DNA of 39,542 nt from Gemmiger sp. (GTDB lineage: Bacteria; Bacillota; Clostridia; Oscillospirales; Ruminococcaceae). Positions within the stretch are counted from its first letter, which is position 1. Each line of letters opens with the position of its first letter. The stretch lies in contig JAQUSS010000011.1 in NCBI GenBank assembly GCA_028710135.1, positions 1-39,542 of the forward strand, given 5' to 3'. The translations under genes were made by a program, and so were the position numbers. Below, one piece after another: positions 24,871 through 32,848 of the stretch. Under the pieces are notes generated by a model that saw nothing but the letters and a program-made list of their open reading frames with translations, did not search any database and was not told the DNA's origin.

Positions 24871-25125
24871 TTATTTCGCCTTTTCAAGAATTTTGACCAG
24901 GCGCCAGTGAACTTCCCTGGAAATCTTGCGGGTCTCCATAATCTCGACGCGGTCACCGGTGCCAGCTTCATTGTTTTCATCATGAACCTTAAACTTTACG
25001 GTGCGCTTCAAAATCTTTTTGTAGAGGGGGTGCTGTACGCTATCCTTGACAGCGACGACGATGGTCTTATCCATCTTGTCGGATACGACAGTGCCGATAC
25101 GGGTCTTTCTCAAATTGCGTTCCAT
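24871..25125 (-). CDS. rpsQ: 30S ribosomal protein S17
   Basis: Protein of 84 aa, OB-fold, binds the 16S 5' domain. [20 protein letters not shown] and [20 protein letters not shown] are diagnostic. It follows rpmC by 15 nt and ends the S10 segment. Confidence 0.97.
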   Translation of the reverse strand: MERNLRKTRIGTVVSDKMDKTIVVAVKDSVQHPLYKKILKRTVKFKVHDENNEAGTGDRVEIMETRKISREVHWRLVKILEKAK

Positions 25126-25140
25126 CGTTTTACCTCCCTC

Positions 25141-25338
25141 TTAAGATTTTTTCGCATTGTTTTGCGCCATAACGGTCATCACGCGGGCGATGTCCTTTTT
25201 TACGGCCTCAATGCGAATGGGGTTATCCAACTGGTTGATGGCGTGCTGAAAGCGCAGGTTGAACAGCTCGGCTTTCAGGTCCTTGAGCTTTTTGCTCAAC
25301 TCAACTTCGGTCATATCGCGCAGTTCTGTGGCTTTCAT
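25141..25338 (-). CDS. rpmC: 50S ribosomal protein L29
   Basis: Protein of 65 aa, two-helix protein at the tunnel exit near the SRP and trigger-factor sites. [20 protein letters not shown] and [15 protein letters not shown] match. It overlaps the rplP stop by 4 nt (ATGA), so translation is probably coupled. Confidence 0.97.
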   Translation of the reverse strand: MKATELRDMTEVELSKKLKDLKAELFNLRFQHAINQLDNPIRIEAVKKDIARVMTVMAQNNAKKS

Positions 25339-25775
25339 TCAGCGTCATCCTCCTTTACAGCGTCAAGGGTTTCACGCTTGACAAATTTGCAGCGGATCGG
25401 CAGCTTGTGGGAGGCCAGGCGGAGAGATTCACGCGCGGTTTCCTCATCCACATCGGCCAGCTCAAACAGCACACGGCCGGGCTTAACCACGGCCACCCAG
25501 TATTCCGGGCTGCCTTTACCGGAGCCCATACGGGTACCGGCCGGCTTTTCGGTAACGGGCTTATCGGGGAAAATTTTAATCCAAACCTTACCGCCACGCT
25601 TGATGTAGCGGGTCATGGCAATACGAGCTGCCTCGATTTGGTTGGAAGTAATCCACGAAGGCTCCAGGGCTACCAGGCCGTAATCGCCCTGGTTTACCTT
25701 GTTGCCACGCATGGCCTTGCCGGTCATACGGCCACGCTGTACGCGGCGATATTTAACACGTTTCGGCAGTAACAT
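25335..25775 (-). CDS. rplP: 50S ribosomal protein L16
   Basis: Protein of 146 aa that helps position tRNA in the A site. [19 protein letters not shown] and [20 protein letters not shown] are hallmark segments. Its ATG shares one base with the rpsC stop codon (TAATG) and its end overlaps rpmC, so rpsC-rplP-rpmC look coupled. Confidence 0.97.
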   Translation of the reverse strand: MLLPKRVKYRRVQRGRMTGKAMRGNKVNQGDYGLVALEPSWITSNQIEAARIAMTRYIKRGGKVWIKIFPDKPVTEKPAGTRMGSGKGSPEYWVAVVKPGRVLFELADVDEETARESLRLASHKLPIRCKFVKRETLDAVKEDDAE

Positions 25776-26485
25776 TACAGTGTGCCTCCTTCCTTTTTGG
25801 GAGCAGGCTTAGCGGCGGCTTTGGCTCCCTTAAGGATTTCGCCCTTGTAGATCCAAACCTTAACGCCGACCTTGCCATAGGTGGTGTTGGCCTCCGTGAA
25901 GCCATAGTCGATGTCAGCACGCAGCGTCTGCAGGGGGATGGTACCCTCGTGGTAGCTTTCGGTGCGGGCGATATCGGCACCGGCCAAGCGGCCGGCCAAC
26001 ATGCACTTGATGCCCTTGGCAGGAATGCCGCCGCGGGGCTGCATGGCGTTGCGGATGGCCATTTTCATGGCGCGGCGGAACGCGATGCGGCGCTCGAGCT
26101 GGGAAGCGATATCCTCGGCAACCAGCTGGGCATTGGTGGAAACGTTGCGAACCTCAACAATGTTCAGGTTTACATTTTTGCCGGTCAACTTGGCAAGCTG
26201 TGCCTCAATCTTGGCGCTTTCAGCACCGCCCTTGCCGATGACAATGCCCGGCTTGGCGCAGTAGATGTTGACCTTGACGCGGGGTGCGCCGGACTGGCTA
26301 TCCACCGTGCGCTCGATCTCGATTTTGGGTACGCCAGCGGCGTAGAGCTGCTTTTTCAGCAGTTTGCGAATTTTATAGTCCTCAACGAGGGTGTCGCCAA
26401 ATTCCTGCTTAGAGGTAAACCAGCGGCTATCCCAATCTTTGATGACACCCACGCGCATGCCGTGGGGATTGACTTTCTGGCCCAT
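25775..26485 (-). CDS. rpsC: 30S ribosomal protein S3
   Basis: Protein of 236 aa at the mRNA entry site with helicase-related function. [20 protein letters not shown] opens it; a KH type-2 domain has [18 protein letters not shown] (about 75-92). The alanine/lysine-rich C-terminal tail (about 220-236) is typical of the family. It starts 12 nt after rplV. Confidence 0.97.
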   Translation of the reverse strand: MGQKVNPHGMRVGVIKDWDSRWFTSKQEFGDTLVEDYKIRKLLKKQLYAAGVPKIEIERTVDSQSGAPRVKVNIYCAKPGIVIGKGGAESAKIEAQLAKLTGKNVNLNIVEVRNVSTNAQLVAEDIASQLERRIAFRRAMKMAIRNAMQPRGGIPAKGIKCMLAGRLAGADIARTESYHEGTIPLQTLRADIDYGFTEANTTYGKVGVKVWIYKGEILKGAKAAAKPAPKKEGGTL

Positions 26486-26497
26486 ATGTTTACCTCC

Positions 26498-26833
26498 TTA
26501 CTCTTTCTCTTTAAGAACGACAGTCATGTGGCTGGTTCTTTTGAGAATACGGAATGCGCGGCCCTGTGCGCGGGGCATAATACGCTTCAGCGTGGGGCCG
26601 GGGCAGACATAACATTCTGCGACATAAAGATTTCCGCGGTCCATGCTGAAATTGTTTTCAGCATTCGCGGCTGCAGAGTTCACCAGCTTGAGAAGGGGCT
26701 CACAAGCGGCCTTCGGGGTGTACTGCAGGATCGCCAGCGCTTCGTCCAGGGGTTTGCTGCGGATGAGATCCATCACAACAGAAACCTTGCGGGGACTAAT
26801 GCGGGCGTAACGAAGAATTGCCCGAGCTTCCAT
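26498..26833 (-). CDS. rplV: 50S ribosomal protein L22
   Basis: Protein of 111 aa whose hairpin lines the exit tunnel. [20 protein letters not shown] at the start and the arm segment [16 protein letters not shown] are typical. It starts 20 nt after rpsS in S10 order. Confidence 0.97.
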   Translation of the reverse strand: MEARAILRYARISPRKVSVVMDLIRSKPLDEALAILQYTPKAACEPLLKLVNSAAANAENNFSMDRGNLYVAECYVCPGPTLKRIMPRAQGRAFRILKRTSHMTVVLKEKE

Positions 26834-26853
26834 TTGTTTGTTCCTCCTCTTAC

Positions 26854-27129
26854 TTATTTCCCGGTGGTTTTGCCGCCGCCGTGGCCGGTGAATTTGCGGG
26901 TTGGTGCAAATTCGCCCAGCTTGTGGCCAACCATATCCTCGGTTACATACACGGGGACATGCTTGCGGCCGTCGTGCACTGCGAAGGTGTGGCCGACGAA
27001 ATCCGGGAAGATGGTGGAAGAACGGCTCCAGGTTTTGACGACGCTCTTCTTGCCACTATCATTCATGACCTCAACCTTTTTCAAAAGCGAAGGCAGAACG
27101 TAAGGGCCCTTTTTCGTGCTTCTAGACAT
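26854..27129 (-). CDS. rpsS: 30S ribosomal protein S19
   Basis: Protein of 91 aa at the 30S head, partner of S13. [19 protein letters not shown] and [20 protein letters not shown] are diagnostic. It starts 15 nt after rplB. Confidence 0.97.
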   Translation of the reverse strand: MSRSTKKGPYVLPSLLKKVEVMNDSGKKSVVKTWSRSSTIFPDFVGHTFAVHDGRKHVPVYVTEDMVGHKLGEFAPTRKFTGHGGGKTTGK

Positions 27130-27144
27130 AGTTCAAATCCTCCC

Positions 27145-27975
27145 TTAGCCGTTGGCGCGCTTCACAATGAATTTGTTGGAGCGGGCATGATGTTTGCGGG
27201 TCTTGAGGCCCATTGCAGGCTTGCCCCACGGGGTCATTGGGCCACTGTGGCCAACCGGGGCGCGGCCCTCGCCGCCGCCATGCGGGTGATCACACGGGTT
27301 CATGACAGAGCCACGGCTGCCGGGGCGAACGCCGCGATGGCGGTTGCGGCCGGCCTTGCCCAGGTTGACATTCTCGTGGTCAATGTTCGACACAACGCCA
27401 ATGCTGGCGATGCAGTTGAGGGGCACCTTGCGCATCTCGCCGGAAGGCAGGCGAACCAGCGCGTAGCCGTTCTCCTTTGCCATCAGCTGGGCCATAACGC
27501 CAGCCGAGCGAACCATCTGGCCGCCCTTGCCGGGGTAAAGCTCAATGTTATGGATCATGGTACCAACGGGGATGTTCTCAAACGGAAGGGCATTGCCCGG
27601 CTTGATATCCGCGGAGGGGCCAGCCATAACAGCATCGCCAACCTTGAGGCCGTCGGGTGCAAGGATGTAGCTTTTCACGCCGTCCTCGTACTCCACCAAA
27701 GCGATAAAGGCGGAACGGTTCGGGTCGTACTCCAGCGTTTTCACGGTGGCGGGCACATCGAACTTGTTGCGCTTGAAATCGATGACGCGGTACTTGGTGC
27801 GGTTGCCGCCGCCGTGATGGCGAACGGTGATTTTGCCGGTGTTGTTGCGCCCGGCATGGTGCTTCATAGGCTCCAGCAGGCTGCGCTCGGGCTCAACCTT
27901 GGACAGCACGCTGTAATCGGTAACAGTCATGCCACGGCGGCCCGGGGTAGTCGGCTTGTACTTTTTGATAGCCAT
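27145..27975 (-). CDS. rplB: 50S ribosomal protein L2
   Basis: Protein of 276 aa, near the peptidyl transferase centre. [18 protein letters not shown] and the C-terminal [20 protein letters not shown] block, with its conserved His, match L2. A 71-nt spacer with two hairpins separates it from rplW, which is long for this cluster. AAAGGAG precedes ATG 27975. Confidence 0.97.
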   Translation of the reverse strand: MAIKKYKPTTPGRRGMTVTDYSVLSKVEPERSLLEPMKHHAGRNNTGKITVRHHGGGNRTKYRVIDFKRNKFDVPATVKTLEYDPNRSAFIALVEYEDGVKSYILAPDGLKVGDAVMAGPSADIKPGNALPFENIPVGTMIHNIELYPGKGGQMVRSAGVMAQLMAKENGYALVRLPSGEMRKVPLNCIASIGVVSNIDHENVNLGKAGRNRHRGVRPGSRGSVMNPCDHPHGGGEGRAPVGHSGPMTPWGKPAMGLKTRKHHARSNKFIVKRANG

Positions 27976-28009
27976 TTGTTTCTCCTTTTGTTTATCTTAT
28001 GATGTTATC

Positions 28010-28046
28010 GGGGTCATATCCCCATACGCGAGCCTTCGGCAGGCTC
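28010..28046 (-). promoter_or_regulatory. Two hairpins in the rplW-rplB spacer
   Basis: In transcript order, GAGCCT/AGGCTC (6 bp, 5-nt loop) abuts the rplW stop codon, and GGGG/CCCC (6-nt loop) follows. No U-tail is present. They may be r-protein binding or mRNA processing elements. Confidence 0.4.
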
Positions 28047-28340
28047 TTAGGTCATGCTGGTAAAGAACTCGATCTCCTTGGAGTCGGCCTTCAGCGTGAC
28101 AATCGCCTTTTTGGTGGCGGCGGTGTAGCCCGCGTGCGCCCCCTGGCGGCGGTAACGACCACGAACATTCATGGTGTTGACCTTTTCGACCTTAACACCG
28201 AACAGTTCCTCGACCGCCTTGGCGATATCGATTTTGGTGGCATCGGTAGCGACCTTGAAGGTGTACTTCTTGTCGGTGATACCGGCCATGGACTTTTCGG
28301 TGATAATGGGAGCGAGAACGATATCCTGTGCGAATTTCAT
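28047..28340 (-). CDS. rplW: 50S ribosomal protein L23
   Basis: Protein of 97 aa at the tunnel exit, docking site for trigger factor and SRP. MKFAQDIVLAPIITEKSMAG and RGRYRRQGAHAGYTAATKKA match. Its ATG shares one base with the rplD stop (TGATG), suggesting coupling. Confidence 0.97.
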   Translation of the reverse strand: MKFAQDIVLAPIITEKSMAGITDKKYTFKVATDATKIDIAKAVEELFGVKVEKVNTMNVRGRYRRQGAHAGYTAATKKAIVTLKADSKEIEFFTSMT

Positions 28341-28963
28341 CAGCCCAGTACCTCCTCAAGTTTCTTTACGGCTTCCAGGCTGATGATCAGCTTATCGGCG
28401 TTTACAACGTCGTAAGTGTTCACGCTGGTAGCGGTGGTGGTTTTCACACCCGGGATGTTGGCGGCGCTTTTTACGAACATATTGTCAACGTTATCGTTCA
28501 CAACCAGGTTCTTTTTGGCGGCGCCCACAGCGGTGAGCATAGCGACGACCGTTTTGGTCTTGTAGGCATCTGCAGCGAGCTTGTCAACAATAACAATGTT
28601 GCCGGTGGCAGCTTTGTCAGACAGAGCGCTTAACACAGCCAGGCGCTTTACCTTTTTATTGATGGTGTAGCTGTAGTCACGCGGCTTGGGGCCCAGAGCA
28701 ACACCGCCGTGCGTCCACTGAGGAGCGCGGGTGGAACCTTGGCGTGCGTGGCCGGTGCCCTTTTGGCGCCAGGGCTTTTTGCCGCCGCCCGAAACTTCCA
28801 TACGGATTTTGGTGTTCTGGGTGCCCTGGCGCTGGTTTGCCAGGAAGTTAACCACTGCCTCGTGGACAGCCTTTTCGTTCGGGGTGATACCGAACACGGC
28901 GTCGGAAAGCTCAACGGTGGAAACCTTCTTGCCGCTCATATCAACGACATCAAAATTAGCCAT
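28340..28963 (-). CDS. rplD: 50S ribosomal protein L4
   Basis: Protein of 207 aa with an extended loop (GGGKKPWRQKGTGHARQGST, about 45-64) that lines the exit tunnel. In gamma-proteobacteria L4 also represses the S10 operon through its leader RNA; whether that holds here is unknown, but the leader upstream of rpsJ is long enough. It starts 14 nt after rplC. Confidence 0.97.
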   Translation of the reverse strand: MANFDVVDMSGKKVSTVELSDAVFGITPNEKAVHEAVVNFLANQRQGTQNTKIRMEVSGGGKKPWRQKGTGHARQGSTRAPQWTHGGVALGPKPRDYSYTINKKVKRLAVLSALSDKAATGNIVIVDKLAADAYKTKTVVAMLTAVGAAKKNLVVNDNVDNMFVKSAANIPGVKTTTATSVNTYDVVNADKLIISLEAVKKLEEVLG

Positions 28964-28977
28964 TGTGTTTTCCTCCT

Positions 28978-29610
28978 TTACGCTTTCACGCTGTCGTGGA
29001 TGGTGACCACAGCGCCCTTGGCACCGGGGATAGCACCCTTGATGGCGATCAGATTGTTTTCAGCATCGACTTTTACGATGATCAGGTTCTGCACGGTAAC
29101 CCGCACAGCGCCCATGTGGCCGGGCAGCTTTTTGCCGGGGAACACACGGGACGGGCTGGAGGTGGAACCGTTGGAACCGGCGTGGCGGGCCACAGGGCCG
29201 GTGCCGTGGCTCTCACGCAGGCGGTGCTGGCCATAGCGTTTGATAACGCCCTGGTAGCCCTTGCCCTTGCTGATGCCAACCACATCGACGTGGTCGCCTG
29301 CAGCGAAGGTGTCTGCCTTCAGTACATCGCCCACGTTAACGGCGGCGATGTCGGCCAGACGGAACTCCCGAAGGGTGCGTTTCGGGGCAGCGTCTGCCTT
29401 GTCAAAGTGGCCCTTGGCAGCCTTATTGACCTTTTTGGCGGAAATTTCGCCATAGCCGAGCTGCACAGCCTGGTAGCCATCGCTCTCGGCGGTCTTTTTC
29501 TGCACAACGGTGCAGGGGCCGGCCTCAATGACGGTAACGGGAACGACCTTGCCGTTCTCGTCGAACAACTGGGTCATGCCCAGCTTCTTGCCGATGATAC
29601 CTTTTACCAT
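28978..29610 (-). CDS. rplC: 50S ribosomal protein L3
   Basis: Protein of 210 aa, an early assembly protein near the peptidyl transferase centre. MVKGIIGKKLGMTQLFDENG opens it, and the extended loop has RHAGSNGSTSSPSRVFPGKK. ACAGGAGGA precedes ATG 29610. It is separated from rpsJ by 173 nt of hairpin-rich sequence, the longest gap inside the cluster. Confidence 0.97.
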   Translation of the reverse strand: MVKGIIGKKLGMTQLFDENGKVVPVTVIEAGPCTVVQKKTAESDGYQAVQLGYGEISAKKVNKAAKGHFDKADAAPKRTLREFRLADIAAVNVGDVLKADTFAAGDHVDVVGISKGKGYQGVIKRYGQHRLRESHGTGPVARHAGSNGSTSSPSRVFPGKKLPGHMGAVRVTVQNLIIVKVDAENNLIAIKGAIPGAKGAVVTIHDSVKA

Positions 29611-29637
29611 GTTAAAATCCTCCTGTAAAGGTTATTG

Positions 29638-29774
29638 GTTGATGGTTACCCACCAACATGACCTCTCCGCTCATTCGGTTGATGCGGGGTCAAGTTTCGA
29701 CTTCGTTTTTGCTTAACACAATGCCGGTGGTCAGCGGAACACGGCCGCTCGGACCGGCGCTTTGTGCAAGCGCC
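29638..29774 (-). promoter_or_regulatory. Three hairpins in the rpsJ-rplC spacer, candidate cis-regulatory RNA
   Basis: In transcript order: GGCGCTT/AAGCGCC (29756-29774, 5-nt loop); directly abutting, GGTC-AGCGG/CCGCT-GACC with a 2-nt bulge (29729-29755); then GTTGGTGG/CCATCAAC capped by a GUAA (GNRA) tetraloop (29638-29657), 27 nt before the rplC start codon. None has a U-tail and no promoter is obvious. The function is unknown. Confidence 0.55.
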
Positions 29775-29783
29775 TTCACAAAA

Positions 29784-30095
29784 TCAAAGCTTAATCTCAA
29801 TATCAACGCCGGCGGGGAGCTGCAGGCTCATAAGAGCCTCAACCGTCTTGTTGGACGGCTTCAGAATGTCGATCAGGCGCTTGTGGGTACGCATCTCGAA
29901 CTGCTCGCGGCTATCCTTATACTTATGGACAGCGCGCAGAACCGTGATGATCTCCTTGTCGGTGGGCAGGGGGATGGGGCCGGACACGCGAGCGCCCGTG
30001 CGCTTTGCGGTCTCCACGATCTTCTCTGCCGCTGCATCGATCATCGATGCGTCGTAGCTCTTTAACCGGATTCTGATTTTTTCTTTGACTGCCAT
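29784..30095 (-). CDS. rpsJ: 30S ribosomal protein S10
   Basis: Protein of 103 aa, also the NusE partner of NusB in antitermination. [38 protein letters not shown] and [11 protein letters not shown] are diagnostic. TTAGGAGGCG precedes ATG 30095. It is the first gene of the supercluster; no tuf or fusA lies upstream in this window. Confidence 0.98.
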   Translation of the reverse strand: MAVKEKIRIRLKSYDASMIDAAAEKIVETAKRTGARVSGPIPLPTDKEIITVLRAVHKYKDSREQFEMRTHKRLIDILKPSNKTVEALMSLQLPAGVDIEIKL

Positions 30096-30433
30096 TGCTT
30101 TCGCCTCCTAATATAAATTTGTTGCCTTAGGCGAGCCGATAAATCACACACGCTTCCGGGTGTTCAACCATTTTGTACGAGAAAATCCGGTGAACCGCGC
30201 ACCCGCAGTTCAGCCGGAGAGAATCATTACAAAGCTGGCGGAAATTGGTCCGGCCCGCAGACAGCAGTACCGTACGTATCCCTTTGCATCCGTAATTCTT
30301 TCGCCCGGTTCTAAGATCGGACATACTCCGCGGAAAAACCCGTACCACCTATCGGCGGCGCGGCAACCTCCCGCATCAACGCATATCGTGGCTTGTAATA
30401 GAACGCCTGTTCCACACAAGCCGTTCGCAGCCG
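30096..30433 (-). promoter_or_regulatory. Long 5' leader of the S10 operon
   Basis: About 340 nt lie between the predicted start point and rpsJ without a credible gene. Hairpins seen: GGCTTGT/ACAAGCC with an inner GAAC/GTTC (30390-30422), and TCCGG-TGAAC/GTTCACCGGA followed by TTTTCTC (30186-30218), which looks like a weak attenuator. A 14-codon reading frame (MVEHPEACVIYRLA) exists near the end but lacks a ribosome binding site. This fits an r-protein autoregulatory leader, but the ligand is unknown. Confidence 0.5.
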
Positions 30434-30439
30434 TATATT

Positions 30440-30468
30440 ATAGTAACACACCTTGCCGGGCGTTGCAA
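30440..30468 (-). promoter_or_regulatory. S10 operon promoter with A-tract UP-like element
   Basis: Minus-strand TTGCAA, 17-nt spacer, TACTAT (a TATAAT register overlaps it 3 nt further on). Immediately upstream are an A8 run (GCAAAAAAAACAC) and then a TTTTTAAAAAAATT stretch, resembling an UP element for the alpha C-terminal domain. This suits strong ribosomal transcription. Confidence 0.7.
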
Positions 30469-30555
30469 GTGTTTTTTTTGCAATTCGATGAATTTTTTTA
30501 AAAATTTTCTCCCTTTTGCCAAATCCCCCGTTTGCGGGCTTGCCCCTGCCCTGCC

Positions 30556-30577
30556 TGGCGCGGGCAAACCCGCGCCA
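30556..30577. terminator. Possible terminator hairpin after the lipoprotein gene
   Basis: TGGCGCGGG/CCCGCGCCA is a perfect 9-bp stem with a 4-nt loop about 60 nt after the lipoprotein stop. It has no U-tail on either strand, so it may only stop RNA decay. Confidence 0.4.
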
Positions 30578-30607
30578 AAGCCCGGCCCGCTGCGCCCCGG
30601 CAGCCCT

Positions 30608-30639
30608 GTTCCGCTGTTCCGCTGTTCCGCCGTTCCGCC
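30608..30639. repeat. Four tandem 8-bp repeats (GTTCCGCY) abutting the lipoprotein stop codon
   Basis: GTTCCGCT twice, then GTTCCGCC twice, directly against the TAA (tta at 30640) of the minus-strand gene. The repeats are in the 3' untranslated part. Confidence 0.75.
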
Positions 30640-32607
30640 TTAGCCCGGCGCGCCCAGCTGGGCCACCCGGTAGCCATCCCCCGTCCAGCAAAGCTGCACA
30701 CGGCTCATGTAGGCGATGTAGGATGGGGTGCCCGCCTGCCCGCCTGCCGCCGCACCGGCGTTTTGATGGATGGACAAAATTTTGAGCCAAATGTCCCCCT
30801 GGGGCCGTATCTCCGGCTCGGTGTAAAGCATCCCCAGGTAGGTGGGGTCAGCGCGCCGCGCCCCGTAGCCAAACTGCCCAAATTGTCCAAATTCTAAAGC
30901 ATCCTCGGGGCCGCGCAGAAAGCCCGCCTGTTGCCATTTGCCGTCCCACTCGCCGTGGGTTAGCTCCTCCGTGATAGAACCGCCGAACACCTGGTTTAAA
31001 TAGGCCCGCAGCTTGCTAAACTGGCTGAACCGCGCCCCGGGCAGCGCCTGATAGAGTGCTGCCTCCCCCTTGGTGCTGCTTTCGGCAAGCTGCTTTGCGG
31101 GGCGGTAGCCCAGCGCCCCTTCATAATGCGCCGAGAAATCGAGTGCTTCGGCCAGCGCCACCCCGGCCTGGGCATCCAGGGCATCCGGCACCGGGTAGCT
31201 GCGCGTGCAGGGGGCGCCATCCTCCTGGTAGCGGATGGTGACCGCCCGCACCGCAATTTGCGGCAGGGTGTAGCTTTGTTGCAGCAATAGCCCTTGCATC
31301 TCGCCACCATCCCGCGCGCCCGGGTTCAGCGCCCGCAGGGTTTCCTCCTCCACACCGGTATACAGCGCCACCCCGGCCAAGTCCTCCGGCTGCCAGTTGC
31401 CCGGCCCCGTTCCGCCGCCGTAGCGCAGCTCCACCGTGCAGTTTTGCGATATCTCGCCGCAGGCAGCGCCATCCCGCCACAGAGCGGCGGTGGCGGGATG
31501 TTGGGTGTAGCGTGCCTGGGGGTCGGGCTGGGCGGGGGTGGAAAGTTGCTCCGACGGCAGGGCGCTTTGGTGCCAGCCGTCCGCCTCCTTGAGCCATAGG
31601 GTAGTCCCCTCCCAGGCGGCCCCCGCGTAGTGGGCGGGCAGGGTTTCGGTGCCCTCGCCGTTCAGCAGCCCCCAACCGCCATCCCGGCAGACCGCAGCAT
31701 AGCCGTTTTGCAGGTAAGCGGCCAAGTCGGGGGCGGTGGAGGCATTTTCGCCGTAGGAATCCTTTACGCTGTAGGTGGCATCGTACACGGCCTCGGTGGC
31801 AGCGCCGCCGTTCCGGTCGATATAGCGCCACTTGCCGTTCTGCTCCACCGGGGCCAGCGGCTGGTCAAAAAACCAGTTGGCATTTTGGGCTTCCGGCCCC
31901 ATGCCGGAGCCGTTCCGGCTGATGTACCAGTAGCCATCCTCCGGCTTGCCCGGCTCCACCGTGCCATTGTTTTCCACCTCGTGGGCGCTGAACACCGGCA
32001 ATAGGTCACCATAGGTATCCCAGTCTTGCTCGGTCACCTGCGCGATCGTGCCGGGGCCATCCATCCCCCGGCAGGCGCAGAGCGCGTTGCCATCCAGCGC
32101 ATAGATATCCCGCCCCGGCCAATCCAGGTCGTAAAAAAAGTAGCCGTAGGCCCCGCCGTGGCCGGGGCAGACCCCATTTTCCCCCGCGCCTTCCAGCGTG
32201 GCGGTGTATTGGTCAAGCTCTGCCCAGTCCATCCCGGCCACCGGCCATACCCAGTGGTGGTTGCCACATTCGGCCACCGGCCTATCCGCCCGGCAGGGCA
32301 GCAGCTCGGTGCCATCAGCCCGTATCAGCCCCCACTTGCCGCCCTGGCTGACCGTAAAGTAGCCGGTGGCAATGGTGGCCGGGCGGATGCCATGCACCGC
32401 CACCGGGCGCAGCGCATCGTAAGGCAGGCCCGGGGTGGCGGTGGGCACTGGGGTTGCCGTGGCAATGGGCGCGGCGGTAGGCGCGGCGGTAGGCGTAGTT
32501 GCCACCGTGGGCGCAGGGGTGGGCGCGGCAGTGCCCGCCGCAGGCCCGGCCTGGCACCCCGCCAGCAGCACCGCCGCCAGCAGGGCCATAACGCTATATT
32601 TTTTCAT
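30640..32607 (-). CDS. WG-repeat lipoprotein of unknown function
   Basis: Protein of 655 aa. A signal peptide with lipobox LLAGC (lipidated C18) is followed by a long Thr/Pro/Ala spacer (about 20-60), so it should be anchored outside the membrane. WG-type beta repeats are visible (QGGKWGLIRADG, QNGKWRYIDRNG, RDGGWGLLNGEG). A middle segment (VALYTGVEEETLRALNPGA) resembles LysM. The C-terminal part (about 515-655) has a YLNQVFG-like fold reminiscent of IseA-type endopeptidase inhibitors; this last point is weak. It is monocistronic, with its own promoter signal at 32628-32636. A cell-envelope role is inferred only from localisation. Confidence 0.75.
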   Translation of the reverse strand: MKKYSVMALLAAVLLAGCQAGPAAGTAAPTPAPTVATTPTAAPTAAPIATATPVPTATPGLPYDALRPVAVHGIRPATIATGYFTVSQGGKWGLIRADGTELLPCRADRPVAECGNHHWVWPVAGMDWAELDQYTATLEGAGENGVCPGHGGAYGYFFYDLDWPGRDIYALDGNALCACRGMDGPGTIAQVTEQDWDTYGDLLPVFSAHEVENNGTVEPGKPEDGYWYISRNGSGMGPEAQNANWFFDQPLAPVEQNGKWRYIDRNGGAATEAVYDATYSVKDSYGENASTAPDLAAYLQNGYAAVCRDGGWGLLNGEGTETLPAHYAGAAWEGTTLWLKEADGWHQSALPSEQLSTPAQPDPQARYTQHPATAALWRDGAACGEISQNCTVELRYGGGTGPGNWQPEDLAGVALYTGVEEETLRALNPGARDGGEMQGLLLQQSYTLPQIAVRAVTIRYQEDGAPCTRSYPVPDALDAQAGVALAEALDFSAHYEGALGYRPAKQLAESSTKGEAALYQALPGARFSQFSKLRAYLNQVFGGSITEELTHGEWDGKWQQAGFLRGPEDALEFGQFGQFGYGARRADPTYLGMLYTEPEIRPQGDIWLKILSIHQNAGAAAGGQAGTPSYIAYMSRVQLCWTGDGYRVAQLGAPG

Positions 32608-32627
32608 CGTTTCGCCCCCTTTTCCCC

Positions 32628-32636
32628 ATCATACCA
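32628..32636 (-). promoter_or_regulatory. Candidate extended -10 promoter of the lipoprotein gene
   Basis: Minus-strand TGGTATGAT directly follows the rqcH terminator; no -35 is recognisable. The start point would be about 15 nt before AAAAGGGGGCG and the ATG at 32607. Confidence 0.45.
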
Positions 32637-32638
32637 CA

Positions 32639-32680
32639 AAACCTGCCCGCCGGGCTACCAGTAAGCCCGGCGCGCAGGTT
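32639..32680 (-). terminator. Terminator of the DUF2142-rqcH operon
   Basis: Minus-strand AACCTGC and CCGGGCT pair with AGCCCGG and GCAGGTT around a short loop, followed by TTTTG. It lies about 170 nt after the rqcH stop; the G+C-rich stretch in between holds no gene that I can support. Confidence 0.7.
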
Positions 32681-32848
32681 TCCACATTTTTTTAGCGCAA
32701 GCGCGCACAAAAGCCAGGCCCGCCGCGCTTTTTGCTGCGGCCAAGGCCGGCCATAGGCGGCCGGAAGTAGCCGCGCGCAGCCGGGGGCAGCGGCAGGCCG
32801 CGCCACACGGCAGGGCCTCGCTTTTTTTGGGGGCGGGGCCTCCCCCGC

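Noticed and set aside
30127-30348. 73-aa minus-strand ORF and a nested 14-codon frame in the S10 leader
   Set aside because: No ribosome binding site and no resemblance to a known leader peptide; kept only as a remark in the leader entry.
30300-30350. AGGTGGTACGGG in the S10 leader as a T-box core
   Set aside because: The consensus AGGGTGGNACCGCG is only partly matched and no stem I, AG bulge or specifier loop was recognised.
32682-32848. G+C-rich 170-nt stretch between rqcH and its terminator as a hidden gene or REP-like element
   Set aside because: No frame with coding character or ribosome binding site; local GGCCGGCC and GCGCGC dyads look like composition rather than a defined repeat.
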